Shown piece by piece: positions 46,913-56,535 of a stretch of 64,000 bases of DNA. Origin of the DNA: Arthrobacter sp. zg-Y1171 (lineage in GTDB: Bacteria; Actinomycetota; Actinomycetes; Actinomycetales; Micrococcaceae); assembly GCF_025244845.1 (NCBI RefSeq), contig NZ_CP104264.1:2542001-2606000 (forward strand), in the 5' to 3' direction. The stretch's first letter is position 1, and each line of letters opens with the position of its first letter. The position numbers and the translations under genes were made by a program. A model generated the notes under the pieces. The model saw only the letters and a list, made by a program, of their open reading frames with translations, searched no databases and was not told the DNA's origin.

Positions 46913-47921
46913 TCCATCCACCAGCGCACTGCCCGCAGCGCTTACCGAGCACCGCCGGCGTCCCGTCCGGACCGTTCCCGCCCGCTTCTGGATCATCGCC
47001 CTGGGCCTGGTCGCGGCGGCACTGGTTGCGGTGTTCATGACCATTGAGCTGCGCGGAAACCTGGGCTACGCCCTGCCGCGCCGCGCGATCAAGGTGGGCT
47101 CCATGATCCTGGTGGCCTACGCCGTCGGGATTTCCACCGTCCTGTTCCAGACCGTCACCGCCAACCGGATCCTCACCCCTTCGATCATGGGCTTCGATGC
47201 CCTCTATGTGCTGATCCAGACGGTCCTGGTGTTTGCCTTGGGCGGCGGTGCCCTGCTGTCCCTGGGCGCGCCGATCCGCTTCTGCCTCGAAGTGCTGCTG
47301 ATGGTCGGGTTCTCGTTCCTGCTGTACCGGTGGCTTTTCACCGGCGGCGGGAAATCCCTGCACTTGATGCTGCTGGTCGGAATTGTCTTCGGCACCATGT
47401 TCCGCGGCTTCTCCTCGCTGCTGCAGCGGCTGATCGACCCGAGCGAATTCATCATCCTGCAGGACCTGTTCTTTGCCAGTTTCAACAATGTCGACGCCGC
47501 CCTGCTGGGCTACTCCGCCGCCGCCGTCGCGCTTGTCAGTGCCGTCGCCTGGCGGATGCGCCACTCCTTCGATGTCCTGGCCCTGGGCCGCGAGACCGCG
47601 GTGAACCTGGGGGTGGACCATAAGCGGGCGGTCACCGCCACGCTGATCATCTGCTCGGTGCTCGTCGCGGTGTCCACGGCCCTGGTCGGGCCGGTGACCT
47701 TCTTCGGGCTCCTCATTGCGTCCCTGGCCTACCAGCTCTGCGCGAAGTTCCGGCATGCCTCGGTGCTGCCGATTGCCGTTCTGCTGGGAATCATCGCCCT
47801 GGTGGGCGGCCAGCTGGTGCTGGAGCGGATCTTCGCCTTCGACACTGCGCTGAGTATCGTCATCGAGTTCGTGGGCGGCATCGTGTTCCTCATCCTGCTC
47901 CTGAGGGGAAACGTGAAATGA
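46905..47921 (+). CDS. Iron-siderophore ABC transporter permease (second)
   Basis: 338 residues, FecCD-type, about nine helices, with GFDALYVLIQTVLVFALGG and VGPVTFFGLLIASLAYQL. It overlaps the first permease by 8 bases and precedes the ATPase gene. Forms a heterodimeric channel with the first permease. Confidence 0.9.
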   Translation: MPDPSTSALPAALTEHRRRPVRTVPARFWIIALGLVAAALVAVFMTIELRGNLGYALPRRAIKVGSMILVAYAVGISTVLFQTVTANRILTPSIMGFDALYVLIQTVLVFALGGGALLSLGAPIRFCLEVLLMVGFSFLLYRWLFTGGGKSLHLMLLVGIVFGTMFRGFSSLLQRLIDPSEFIILQDLFFASFNNVDAALLGYSAAAVALVSAVAWRMRHSFDVLALGRETAVNLGVDHKRAVTATLIICSVLVAVSTALVGPVTFFGLLIASLAYQLCAKFRHASVLPIAVLLGIIALVGGQLVLERIFAFDTALSIVIEFVGGIVFLILLLRGNVK

Positions 47922-47958
47922 CCTTCCTCCCCCTGCACCGCCCGAAAGGCCCCTGTTC

Positions 47959-48717
47959 ATGATCTCCGTCAACGGCGTCACCAAGCGCTACTCCTCCACC
48001 GTCGTCGTGGACGGGGTGAGCTGCGAGATCAAGGAAGGCGGCATCACCTCGATCATCGGGCCCAACGGTGCGGGCAAATCCACGCTGCTCTCCATGATCA
48101 GCCGGCTGCTGCCCATGGATTCCGGCACGGTTGCCGTGGACGGGCTCGACGTCGTTTCCACCCCCGGCCGGGACCTCGCCCGGAAAATGGCGATCCTGCG
48201 CCAGGACAACCAGCTCACCGTCCGCCTGACCGTTCGGGACCTGGTGGGCTTCGGCCGCTACCCCCACAACGGCGGCCGGCCGGGACCCGAAGACAAGGTC
48301 CACATCGAGCAGGCAATGGCGTACCTGGACCTGACGGCGCTGGCGGACCGGTTTGTGGACGAGCTCTCCGGCGGGCAGCGGCAGCGGGCGTTCATTGCCA
48401 TGGTGCTGGCGCAGGACACGGACTACCTGCTCCTGGATGAGCCGCTGAACAACCTGGACATGAAACACTCCGTGGAAATGATGCGGCTGCTGCGCCGGCT
48501 CACGGACGACTTCGGGAAGACCGTGGTACTGGTCATCCACGACATCAACTTTGCCTCCTGCTACTCGGACGACATCATTGCCATGTGCGACGGCCGGCTG
48601 ATCCACCAGGGACCGCCGTCGGCCATCATGCAGCCGGACGTGTTGAGGGATATCTATGAAATCGATATCCGGATCGAGGAGATCGACGGAAACCGGATCG
48701 GCGTCTATTTCGCCTAG
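47959..48717 (+). CDS. Iron-siderophore ABC transporter ATP-binding protein
   Basis: 252 residues. Walker A GPNGAGKST at about 35-43, signature LSGGQRQRAFIAMVLAQ, Walker B YLLLDEPLNNLDM, H-loop VIHDINFASC. Typical of FepC/YclP-type ATPases. Last gene of the importer operon; its 3' end overlaps by 4 bases the end of a convergent small membrane-protein gene. Confidence 0.93.
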   Translation: MISVNGVTKRYSSTVVVDGVSCEIKEGGITSIIGPNGAGKSTLLSMISRLLPMDSGTVAVDGLDVVSTPGRDLARKMAILRQDNQLTVRLTVRDLVGFGRYPHNGGRPGPEDKVHIEQAMAYLDLTALADRFVDELSGGQRQRAFIAMVLAQDTDYLLLDEPLNNLDMKHSVEMMRLLRRLTDDFGKTVVLVIHDINFASCYSDDIIAMCDGRLIHQGPPSAIMQPDVLRDIYEIDIRIEEIDGNRIGVYFA

Positions 48718-48818
48718 CCGTTGAAGCCGGGAACTTCCGGCAGCAGCGCGATGAAAAGGAGAAGACCCCATGGGAAAACGATGGCAAAAAGCGCCCAGTA
48801 ATTCGTTTCTGTTTCCAT
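48714..48818 (-). CDS. 34-residue membrane protein
   Basis: From ATG 48818 with a GGGGGAAG site. METETNYWALFAIVFPWGLL then LFIALLPEVPGFNG: a single transmembrane helix with short acidic N-terminus. It is convergent with the importer ATPase and overlaps its stop by 4 bases. Function unknown; a small-protein status makes it easily missed. Confidence 0.55.
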   Translation of the reverse strand: METETNYWALFAIVFPWGLLLFIALLPEVPGFNG

Positions 48819-48906
48819 TGCTTCCCCCTGACTCGCGGCGCGGCAACCTGCCACGTGGATCTGGTCGCACGGATTTGCCGGAGTGGCGCCGATCACAAAC
48901 TACCGG

Positions 48907-49272
48907 TTATTTGCCGAAAAGCTTATTCCAACAATCCCCTGCAGCTTCCGCGACACTATCCGCTGCCTTGCGTGCAGCCTTGCCTGCGTCTGATTTCATG
49001 AGGTCCGACTCCATGAAATCATCCACCCCGGTCATGGCTAGGTCTGCCAGAGCATCCTTAACTGATTTGCCGCCCAGGAAATCGAATTCGACCGAGGTGA
49101 CAACCGAGATGCCGATGCCGATAGCGGCGCCTGCTACGGTCCCCACCGGTCCGCCTATTGCTGTCCCGATCATTGCGCCGGTCCCTGCCGCGGCCAGGTC
49201 GATTCCCACCTTGGTGCCGCCTTTTACGGCACCCATCGCGTCCGCGCGTTTGTCCAGTTCATCAGGGTCCAT
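48907..49272 (-). CDS. Glycine-zipper protein, unknown function
   Basis: 121 residues. Residues 14-55 form a Gly/Ala-rich glycine-zipper membrane segment (GTGAMIGTAIGGPVGTVAG, AIGIGISVV) typical of membrane-inserting or translocated proteins; the second half is polar with helices (KSDAGKAARKAADSVAEAAG). No ribosome-binding site of strength. It could be an accessory of a secreted protein or an orphan. No function assigned. Confidence 0.5.
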   Translation of the reverse strand: MDPDELDKRADAMGAVKGGTKVGIDLAAAGTGAMIGTAIGGPVGTVAGAAIGIGISVVTSVEFDFLGGKSVKDALADLAMTGVDDFMESDLMKSDAGKAARKAADSVAEAAGDCWNKLFGK

Positions 49273-49504
49273 GCCGGGATTCCGTTATCCCGTAATGCCT
49301 AAGACTGCTGCACCCTAAGGTACAAGAAATGGAACATTGCGCCCATGGGGAGAACTACCCATGGACGGCGGGGGCCGGCGGAAAACAAAGCGGGTCCGAA
49401 GTGCGTTGCGGACGCAGTCAATATGGTTCGGCCCCGTTGCGCCCTGCCGGAGGGTTCTCCTACGTTGAGAGACCCACATACCGGTCTCTAGGGAAGGACT
49501 TGCC

Positions 49505-49807
49505 ATGGAGCCCAAACTGCGCGTAGCTGTCCGGCTTGATCTGGACGCGCGTCAGGCGTGCCTTGAGGTGCATGGGCGGGTCACCGAGCAGAACTGCAGG
49601 GTCCTGTACGTGCTGGCCAGACGTGCCAACGCTGCCCTTCCCGGCCTGTTCGTGGTTTTGGACCTTCAGAAAGCGACCGCAACGGATGGAGCGCTGGCGG
49701 CACTGTCGCACAGCTCGGAGACGGGTGCGCTGCCGCTGCTGACCGGCGGGCCGGTGCAGGAAACGTTTGCTCCGCGCCAGTTAAGCATTCTCACCCCCGC
49801 TGCCTAG
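49505..49807 (+). CDS. Small STAS-like protein
   Basis: 100 residues with GGGAAGGA upstream of ATG 49505. The pattern ACLEVHGRVTEQNCRVLYVL and LFVVLDLQKATATDGALAAL resembles a STAS fold, used by anti-sigma-factor antagonists and sulphate transporters, but the phosphoacceptor segment is not clear. Possibly a signalling antagonist; unproven. Confidence 0.5.
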   Translation: MEPKLRVAVRLDLDARQACLEVHGRVTEQNCRVLYVLARRANAALPGLFVVLDLQKATATDGALAALSHSSETGALPLLTGGPVQETFAPRQLSILTPAA

Positions 49808-49816
49808 CCCCGCCGG

Positions 49817-50206
49817 TTACCGACCGCCTCCACTGCCACGCAGGGCAGCTTCTTCCCTGCGCCGACGCCGTGCGGCCCTCTTTTCCTCTCGGATCCACTG
49901 CGGCTGCAGGAAGGGCGGCATCCAGAAGCTGCCCAGGAGCCCCAAAAAACCAGCGATGAACATCAGAAGGATCAAGAACATGGTCACCAGCGCGTTGAGG
50001 CCGCCGTCCATGGCGAACTGCGTCAGCGGCATCAGGATAAAAGCCGCACCAAGGTAGGTCGTGGCAAGCGCCGGTTCCCCGGACATCACAATGTTGAGAC
50101 CGGTCCGGTAGTGGCGGAACCTGCCGTTGTAAACGAGCAGACCGCAAACCATAAGAATGATGCCCATTGGAATCAGGATCAATGCCACGAGAGTATTGGC
50201 GCTCAT
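49817..50206 (-). CDS. Predicted membrane protein
   Basis: 129 residues from ATG 50206; the longer frame to 50251 has a poor start. Three to four transmembrane helices (LVALILIPMGIILMVCGLLVY, LGAAFILMPLTQF, MFLILLMFIAGFLGLLGSF) and a basic C-terminus (REEKRAARRRRREEAALRG). Unknown function; the gene is convergent with the STAS-like gene and upstream of the MalY/PatB gene in the same orientation. Confidence 0.62.
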   Translation of the reverse strand: MSANTLVALILIPMGIILMVCGLLVYNGRFRHYRTGLNIVMSGEPALATTYLGAAFILMPLTQFAMDGGLNALVTMFLILLMFIAGFLGLLGSFWMPPFLQPQWIREEKRAARRRRREEAALRGSGGGR

Positions 50207-50264
50207 ATATTCGGCACCCACTCGATGTGTTTTAACGGCAGTGAGGCACAAGTACGCACGCGAG

Positions 50265-51440
50265 TCAGCCTAAGGTATTCCGCTGTCCTGCCTGACCAGC
50301 CGCTTCCGCGAGCCGCCCTACGGCCTCGGTCAGCACCTCCGGGGAGCAGGCGAAGTTCAACCGGACAAATCCGGCGCCCTGCTGGCCGAACCGCGGCCCC
50401 GGTTCCAGCGCCACCCGCGCCCGTTGCAGGGCCACCGCCGCGGGATCGTCGCCCCAGCCAAGGGCCCGGAAATCCAGCCAGGCGAGGTAGCCGGCCGAGG
50501 GTGGACGGTACCCCGCGCCCGGCAGATGCTCCGCCAGGAGCTCAGCCAGCAGGCGCCGGTTGGCAGCCAAAGACTCCATCACCCCGGCGAGCCAGGGACC
50601 GCCGTCGTTATAGGCCGCCGCCGTGGCATGCAGGCCGAGGATGCTGGTGCGCGCGGAGACTTCCTCGGGCATGGACGCCAGCATCAGCCGGGTCCGGTCG
50701 CTTTGGCCGATCATCACCGCGCACTTGGTACCGGCGATATTCCACGCCTTGCTGGCGGCGGTCACGCAGAGGCCGTATTCCCGCGCGTTCTCCGAGACGG
50801 TGAGGTAGGGAGTGAAGTCCCCCGGTTCGTACGTCAGCGGTGCGTGGATCTCGTCGCTGATCACGGCCACGCCGTATTTCACGGACAGGTCCGCGAGCGC
50901 CCGCAGGGTGCCGGCAGAGTGGACCAGGCCCAGCGGATTATGCGGGTTGCACAGCAGCAAGGCGTCAGCACCGCGGGCAAAGGCCCGCTCAATGCCGGCC
51001 AGGTCCAATTCCCAGCCCTCACCGTCGAACAGGAGCGGTACCTCCACCACCGTGGAGTCCGCTTCCAGCGGCAGCTCGTAGAAGGGCGGATAGACCGGCG
51101 GTGTTATGACCACGCTCCCATCCACGGGTACTGCCTGCCGCAGGCATTCCACAATGGCCACGCTCACGTCCGTGGTGCATCGCACGTCATCCGGGTCCAC
51201 TGCCCAGGCCCAGGTCCGCGCGGCAAACCCCGTGAAGGCCTGCGCCACCGGCTGAGGCCCGGCGATATACCCGGTGTCCGAGGCCAGCACCCGGTCGATG
51301 ATGGCCTGCTGCACCGGTTCCGCCAGCGGATAGTCCATTTCCGCCACGAACAGCGGCAGCACGTCCGCCGGATAGGTCTGCCATTTGTAGCTGGTGCGGG
51401 CCCGCAGGGCGGCCAGCGGCTCGGCGGCGATCTTCGTCAT
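50265..51440 (-). CDS. MalY/PatB-type aminotransferase / C-S lyase
   Basis: 391 residues from ATG 51440. PLP fold type I: PLFVAEMDYPLAEPVQQAII, GALLLCNPHNPLG-type segment (LLLCNPHNPLGLV), ISDEIHAPLTY and the PLP lysine in TAASKAWNIAGTKCAV. This group includes cystathionine beta-lyases. A longer artificial frame runs on to 52730 across the divergent methyltransferase gene and is rejected. Divergent from that gene with about 54 bases between. Confidence 0.87.
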   Translation of the reverse strand: MTKIAAEPLAALRARTSYKWQTYPADVLPLFVAEMDYPLAEPVQQAIIDRVLASDTGYIAGPQPVAQAFTGFAARTWAWAVDPDDVRCTTDVSVAIVECLRQAVPVDGSVVITPPVYPPFYELPLEADSTVVEVPLLFDGEGWELDLAGIERAFARGADALLLCNPHNPLGLVHSAGTLRALADLSVKYGVAVISDEIHAPLTYEPGDFTPYLTVSENAREYGLCVTAASKAWNIAGTKCAVMIGQSDRTRLMLASMPEEVSARTSILGLHATAAAYNDGGPWLAGVMESLAANRRLLAELLAEHLPGAGYRPPSAGYLAWLDFRALGWGDDPAAVALQRARVALEPGPRFGQQGAGFVRLNFACSPEVLTEAVGRLAEAAGQAGQRNTLG

Positions 51441-51494
51441 GCCGCCCAACCTACAGCTAACGTGCCCGCCGGCAGAACAACTAGGCTGGAGGGC

Positions 51495-52712
51495 ATGCCC
51501 GATACTTCCCTTGCCCATGTTCTGACCCCCGAGGGATGGCAGCTGCTGAACTCGCTTCCCCCCTATCTCGAATCCGAGTCCCTGAAGCTGAACACGGACC
51601 TGCGCAAGGCCGGGCATTCCCCCGAGCTGGTGGCCGCTGTGCTGACGCAGGCAAAACTGCGGATGAAGGCCCGCGGTAAGTTCGGCCCGTTCGCCGAGCA
51701 CATGGTCTTCACCGCCCCCGGCCTGGAGCAGGCCACCCGGCTGAACGTGGCCGCCCTGCATGCCCGCCGCTACCAGGAGGCGGGGTTGGAGAAGGTGGCG
51801 GACCTCGGCTGCGGAATCGGCGCCGATTCCCTCGCCCTGGCCACCCTGGACCGGCAGGTGACCGCCGTCGAACTGGATGAGATCACCGCTGCGGCAGCCA
51901 CCATCAACCTCATGCCCTGGCCGGAAGCAACGGTGGTCCAGGGCCGTGCCGAGGACTTCGACCTGACCGGGTTCGACGGCGTGTGGCTGGATCCGGCACG
52001 CCGGACCACGTCGACGTCGGGCACCACCCGCATCTTCGACCCGGAGGCCTTCTCCCCTCCCCTGTCCTTCGTGGAGTCCCTGGCGGATGCCGGCCTGCCC
52101 GTCGGCGTGAAGATGGGCCCGGGCATCCCGCACGAGGCCCTGCCGGCCAACTGCGAGGCACAGTGGGTGTCCGTGGACGGAGATGTCACCGAGGCCACCC
52201 TGTGGTTCAACGCGCTGCGCCGCGAGGGAGTCCGGCGTGCCGCCCTGGTGATCGGTTCCGGCGGCGCTGCGGAGCTGACCTCCCCGGTGGACTACGACGC
52301 CGGTGCCCAGGACGTGGCCATGGGGCCTGCCGAGGGCTACCTGTATGAACCCGACGGCGCCGTAATCCGTGCCGGGCTGGTGGCCGACGTCGCTGCCACC
52401 CTGGACGGACATCTCCTGGATCCGCACATTGCCTACATCTGCGCGCCGGAACTGCGCGATACTCCCTTCGCCCGCGCCTACCGGATCCAAGACGTCCGCC
52501 CGTACAACATCAGGGCGCTGAAGGCCTGGGTCCGGGAAAACCGCATCGGTGTCCTGGACATCAAGAAGCGCGGCATGTCCGTGACGCCGGAAGAGGTCCG
52601 CAAGGCCCTGCTCACGGGCTCCGGCAAAGGTCCGAACAAAGCCACGCTGGTCCTCACCCGGATCGGCGAGGACCGCGTGGCCCTGGTGGTGGAACCGGTT
52701 CCGGCTGCCTAG
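51495..52712 (+). CDS. Class I SAM-dependent methyltransferase, THUMP-like
   Basis: 405 residues from ATG 51495 with GGAGG just before it. SAM motif I DLGCGIGADSLALATLD, motif II VTAVELD, and a DPARR motif after GFDGVWLDPARR, as in THUMP-like methyltransferases that modify tRNA or other RNA. C-terminal about 150 residues are the THUMP-like domain. Target unknown. Confidence 0.85.
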   Translation: MPDTSLAHVLTPEGWQLLNSLPPYLESESLKLNTDLRKAGHSPELVAAVLTQAKLRMKARGKFGPFAEHMVFTAPGLEQATRLNVAALHARRYQEAGLEKVADLGCGIGADSLALATLDRQVTAVELDEITAAAATINLMPWPEATVVQGRAEDFDLTGFDGVWLDPARRTTSTSGTTRIFDPEAFSPPLSFVESLADAGLPVGVKMGPGIPHEALPANCEAQWVSVDGDVTEATLWFNALRREGVRRAALVIGSGGAAELTSPVDYDAGAQDVAMGPAEGYLYEPDGAVIRAGLVADVAATLDGHLLDPHIAYICAPELRDTPFARAYRIQDVRPYNIRALKAWVRENRIGVLDIKKRGMSVTPEEVRKALLTGSGKGPNKATLVLTRIGEDRVALVVEPVPAA

Positions 52713-52741
52713 GCGTGCGGGCGGCCGCACCGGAAAGCGCG

Positions 52742-53554
52742 TCAGGAACGGGAGAACTCGCTGGCTTCACGGACCTGCTCCGGTGTCGGCCGGACGCCGG
52801 TGTACAGCACGAACTGCTCCTCCGCCTGGATGGCAATGACCTCCGCCCCGGTGATCACCGGTTTCCCGGCCGCTCGGGCGGCAGCGATCAGCGGGGTTTC
52901 CGCGGGCAGCGCCACGACGTCGAACACCACCCGGGCGGCAGCCACGGCGTCATCGTCGAAGGACTGAACGTCCTCGTCCTGCCCGGACATGCCCAGCGGG
53001 GTGACGTTGATGAGCAGGTCCGCCGTGGACGTGCCGGGCTCCGACCGCCAGGCGAAGTCGTAAAGATCGGCCAGCGCACGGCCGGCGGCTTCGTTGCGGG
53101 CAACCACTGTGACGTCGGAGAACCCCGCGTCCCGCAGCGCTGCGGCCACTGCCTTGGCCATGCCGCCGGATCCGCGCAGCAGCACCGAGTGCGTGGCCGG
53201 AACGCGGTGGTCCCGCAGCAGCCTGGCGATGGCCAGGTAGTCGGTGTTGTAGGCGGTGAGCACGCCGTCGTCGTTGACTATCGTGTTCACGGAATCGATG
53301 GCCTTCGCGGAGGGGTCCATCCGGTCCACGAGCGCAATCACGTCCTCCTTGTACGGCATGGACACGGCGCAGCCGCGGATGGGCAGCCCGCGCACCCCGG
53401 CAATGGCCTGTGCCAGGTCAGCGGGGGCGAACGCCTTGTACACGTAGTTCAGGCCCAGCTGGTCATAAAGGTAGTTGTGGAACCGCGTACCGATGTTGCT
53501 GGGACGTGCGGCCAGGGAAATGCACAGGGTCATGTCTTTGTTCAGGATCGGCAT
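52742..53554 (-). CDS. Shikimate dehydrogenase-like protein
   Basis: 270 residues from ATG 53554; the longer frame to 53749 is unlikely. Catalytic lysine in SMPYKEDV, aspartate in YNTDYLA, and NADP-binding GSGGMAKAVAAAL. The N-terminal substrate segment is CISLAARPSNIGTRFHNYLY rather than the canonical H-S-x-S-P, so this is a non-canonical AroE-like branch. Role in shikimate or quinate metabolism is inferred. Confidence 0.83.
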   Translation of the reverse strand: MPILNKDMTLCISLAARPSNIGTRFHNYLYDQLGLNYVYKAFAPADLAQAIAGVRGLPIRGCAVSMPYKEDVIALVDRMDPSAKAIDSVNTIVNDDGVLTAYNTDYLAIARLLRDHRVPATHSVLLRGSGGMAKAVAAALRDAGFSDVTVVARNEAAGRALADLYDFAWRSEPGTSTADLLINVTPLGMSGQDEDVQSFDDDAVAAARVVFDVVALPAETPLIAAARAAGKPVITGAEVIAIQAEEQFVLYTGVRPTPEQVREASEFSRS

Positions 53555-53712
53555 CCCCCCATTATGTCCGCGCCGGCCGCTGGCTTCGATTTCCCGGCGT
53601 GTTCGGGCCCTGGGCCCGAAGCAGGCGCCTGCGGCTATAGGATTGGTACGGTTCTCAACGCAATGATGCGGGTCCGGGTACTTCAGTGGTAACGCATAAA
53701 GCAGGAGACAGT

Positions 53713-54858
53713 TTGGAAATCGAGTTCGCCAAGTCGGCCCAGTCAACATTGGGAGTCGAGTGGGAACTGGCCCTTGTGGACGGCACCACCGGAGATCTGG
53801 TCTCCGTGGCGGATGAGGTGCTGCGCGGCGTGAACGTCAACGACCCCGCACTGCATGTTGATGACGAGCACCCGCACATCAAGCAGGAACTGCTGGAAAA
53901 CACCGTTGAACTGGTGACCGGAATCTGCAGCACCGTCGCCGAGGCCAAGGCCGATCTTGCCCGTTCCCTCGCAGCGGTCCGGCAGGTAACCGATCCCATG
54001 GGCGTTGAACTGTTCTGCGCAGGGTCCCACCCGTTCAGCACACCGCGTTCACAGCCGGTCACGGACAAGGAACGCTACGCCAAACTCATTGACCGGACCC
54101 AGTGGTGGGGCCAGCAGATGCTCATTTACGGGGTCCACGTCCATGTGGGACTGGACAGCCGGGACAAGGTGCTGCCCGTCCTGGACGGACTGGTGAACTA
54201 CTTCCCGCATTTCCAGGCCCTGTCCGCGTCCTCCCCGTTCTGGTCCGGGGACGATACCGGCTACGCCTCCCAGCGCGCCCTGATGTTCCAGCAGCTGCCC
54301 ACCGCCGGCCTGCCGTTCCAGTTCGGTTCCTGGACCGAGTATGAATCCTATGTACAGGACATGTTCACCACCGGCGTCATCGATTCGATCAGTGAAATCC
54401 GGTGGGACATCCGGCCCGTTCCGGGTCTGGGCACCATTGAAATGCGGGTCTGCGACGGCTTGGCGGATATCCAGGACGTGGGTGCCATCGCCGCACTCAC
54501 CCAGTGCCTGGTGCACGAGTTCTCCTCGATCATCGACGCCGGCGGCACCATCCCCACCATGCCGCCCTGGCACGTCCAGGAAAACAAGTGGCGTGCGGCC
54601 CGCTACGGCCTGGAAGCCATCGTGATCCTCGATGCCGAGGGCAACGAAAAGCTGGTCACCGACCACCTGCTCGAGGATGTCCTGCCCCGGCTGGCACCGA
54701 TCGCTGCCGAACTGGGCTGCAGCGCCGAGCTGGCCGACGTCCGGACCATCATTGAGCGCGGCGCCGGGTACCAGCAGCAGCGCCGGGTGGCGGAGGAGAA
54801 CGACGGCGACCTGCGCGCCGTCGTCTTCGACGGAATCCGCCGGCTGCGCGGAGCCTAA
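53713..54858 (+). CDS. Carboxylate-amine ligase YbdK-type (glutamate-cysteine ligase-like)
   Basis: 381 residues from TTG 53713, chosen because GCAGGAG lies 5 bases before it and MEIEFAKSAQSTLGVEWEL matches family N-termini; the track start 53686 (GTG) is longer. GCS2 family fold with EWEL, MGVELFCAGSHPF and the SEIRWDIRPVPGLGTIEMRV region. YbdK-type enzymes have weak glutamate-cysteine ligase activity; the physiological substrate is often unknown. Confidence 0.87.
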   Translation: MEIEFAKSAQSTLGVEWELALVDGTTGDLVSVADEVLRGVNVNDPALHVDDEHPHIKQELLENTVELVTGICSTVAEAKADLARSLAAVRQVTDPMGVELFCAGSHPFSTPRSQPVTDKERYAKLIDRTQWWGQQMLIYGVHVHVGLDSRDKVLPVLDGLVNYFPHFQALSASSPFWSGDDTGYASQRALMFQQLPTAGLPFQFGSWTEYESYVQDMFTTGVIDSISEIRWDIRPVPGLGTIEMRVCDGLADIQDVGAIAALTQCLVHEFSSIIDAGGTIPTMPPWHVQENKWRAARYGLEAIVILDAEGNEKLVTDHLLEDVLPRLAPIAAELGCSAELADVRTIIERGAGYQQQRRVAEENDGDLRAVVFDGIRRLRGA

Positions 54859-54870
54859 GCCGCACGCACG

Positions 54871-54906
54871 AGAAGGGCCCCGGCGGTATTCCGCCGGGGC
54901 CCTTCT
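54871..54906. terminator. Bidirectional terminator
   Basis: AGAAGGGCCCCGGCGG and its perfect complement form a 16-bp stem with a TATT loop between the convergent YbdK-type and tsaD genes. Confidence 0.88.
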
Positions 54907-54937
54907 GCGTTGTGCCGGAGCCAGCAGCCGTGCGGTC

Positions 54938-56020
54938 CTAGGCCCGGGCCGCTGCCACGTGGACGCTGGTGACCGGCAGTGACGGGTCCGTGCCGAAGCC
55001 GATCCCCGAGGGTTCGCCGCCTGCCATAACCACCTGCGCGCCCAGCGCGGCCACCATGGCGCCGTTGTCGGTGCACAGGGAGATCGGCGGGACCCGCAGT
55101 TTGATGCCCGCCGCGGCGCAGCGCTCCTCGGTCAAGGCGCGCAGCCGCGAGTTGGCTGCCACTCCCCCGCCCAGGAGCAGGTTGGTAATACCGTGCTCCG
55201 TGCAGGCCAGCACCGCCTTGGCCGTAATCACGTCCACCACGGCTTCCTGGAAGGACGCAGCGATGTCCGCCACCGGAAGGTCCTGGCCGGCTGCCTCATA
55301 CTGCTCCACGCAGCGGGCCACGGCCGTCTTGAGTCCGGAGAAGGACCAGTCGTAGCGGTGCGGTCCCGGCACTTCGGCGGTGCCCATGTACTTGGGCTGG
55401 GTCAGGCCGCGCGGGAAGCGGATGGCTTTCGGGTTGCCTTCCCTCGCCAGCCGGTCGATGGCCGGTCCGCCGGGGTAGCCCAGCCCGAGGATGCGTGCCA
55501 CCTTGTCGTAGGCCTCACCCGCGGCGTCGTCGATGGTGGAGCCGAGCAGCTCCACGTCGCTCGTGAGGTCGGCTACGCGCAGGATCTCGGTATGCCCGCC
55601 GGAGACCAGCAGCGCCCCGAGGTTTTCCGGCAGGGCGCCGCCGTCGAGCACGCCCACGCCCACGTGCGCCACCAGGTGGTTGATGGCGTAGAGCGGCTTG
55701 CCCGTGGCCAGGGCCAGTGCCTTCGCGGCGCTGACCCCCACCATCAATGCCCCCGAGAGGCCCGGGCCGGAGGTGACGGCAATGGCGTCGAGGTCGGCGA
55801 GCGTCACGCCCGCTTCGGCCAGGGCCGCCTGCAGCGCCGGGACCATTGCGTCCAGGTGCGCCCGGGAGGCGATCTCGGGAATGACGCCGCCGAACCGCAC
55901 GTGTTCCTCCATCGAGGAGGAAACCGTGTTGGTCAGCAGGTCGGTCCCCCGAACGATTCCGATTCCGGTTTCGTCGCAGGAGGATTCGATGCCAAGCACC
56001 AAAGGGTCGGTGCGGTTCAT
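54938..56020 (-). CDS. tsaD: tRNA N6-threonylcarbamoyladenosine synthase TsaD
   Basis: 360 residues. Catalytic partner of TsaB, TsaE for t6A37 of ANN-decoding tRNAs. N-terminal [15 protein letters not shown], metal-binding HLVAH in [13 protein letters not shown], and the ATP-binding segments GGHTEILRV and [15 protein letters not shown]. It is the last gene of the alr-tsaE-tsaB-rimI-tsaD cluster; its ATG overlaps the rimI stop. Confidence 0.97.
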   Translation of the reverse strand: MNRTDPLVLGIESSCDETGIGIVRGTDLLTNTVSSSMEEHVRFGGVIPEIASRAHLDAMVPALQAALAEAGVTLADLDAIAVTSGPGLSGALMVGVSAAKALALATGKPLYAINHLVAHVGVGVLDGGALPENLGALLVSGGHTEILRVADLTSDVELLGSTIDDAAGEAYDKVARILGLGYPGGPAIDRLAREGNPKAIRFPRGLTQPKYMGTAEVPGPHRYDWSFSGLKTAVARCVEQYEAAGQDLPVADIAASFQEAVVDVITAKAVLACTEHGITNLLLGGGVAANSRLRALTEERCAAAGIKLRVPPISLCTDNGAMVAALGAQVVMAGGEPSGIGFGTDPSLPVTSVHVAAARA

Positions 56021-56535
56021 TTACTGTCCTTCGTTTCTGTTGCAGTCCCGGCCGGCGCCGGGGCGCCGGACCAGCCGGCCAGGGGCAGGCGCATGATCAG
56101 CGCGGAGGCGCCGTCGCGGTAATAGCGCGGCCGGACGTGGATCTGTTCGAAGCCGAACCAGCGGTACAGGCGCTGTGCACGCGGGTTGTCGTCGCGCACT
56201 TCCAGGAGCACGTCCTCGGCGCCGCGCTCCTTCGCTTCGTCCACCAGGGTGGTGAGCAGCCGGGAGCCGATGCCGGCTCCTTCGCTTTCGGGTACGACGG
56301 CGATGGTCTGGACGTCCGCGATCGGCAGTACGCACATCAGGCCGGCATAACCGAGGACGGTTCCGGCCCGGTCCACCGCCACGTAGTAGGACCGTGTGGA
56401 CGTCTGGGCGAGTTCGTCGTGGAACATCTGCAGCGGCCACGCGTCAACGGGAAACAGCCGGCGTTCCAGCGCATCGACGGCGGGTATGTCGTCGGCGTCC
56501 ATGCGTCGGATCCGCACGGTTTCCGCGGCGGTCAC
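56017..56535 (-). CDS. rimI: GNAT acetyltransferase RimI
   Basis: 172 residues, GNAT fold: [26 protein letters not shown] start, the acetyl-CoA motif [23 protein letters not shown] and [19 protein letters not shown]. RimI acetylates ribosomal protein bS18 and other N-terminal alanines. ATGA overlaps join it to both tsaB and tsaD. Confidence 0.9.
   Translation of the reverse strand: MTAAETVRIRRMDADDIPAVDALERRLFPVDAWPLQMFHDELAQTSTRSYYVAVDRAGTVLGYAGLMCVLPIADVQTIAVVPESEGAGIGSRLLTTLVDEAKERGAEDVLLEVRDDNPRAQRLYRWFGFEQIHVRPRYYRDGASALIMRLPLAGWSGAPAPAGTATETKDSK

Noticed and set aside
50265..52730. 821-residue minus-strand ORF
   Set aside because: The MalY/PatB gene (start 51440) runs on in frame across the antisense of the methyltransferase gene; the extension is not a protein.
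53641..53712. Longer start (GTG 53686) for the YbdK-type ligase
   Set aside because: The TTG at 53713 has an ideal GCAGGAG site and gives the family N-terminus; the extension is unsupported.
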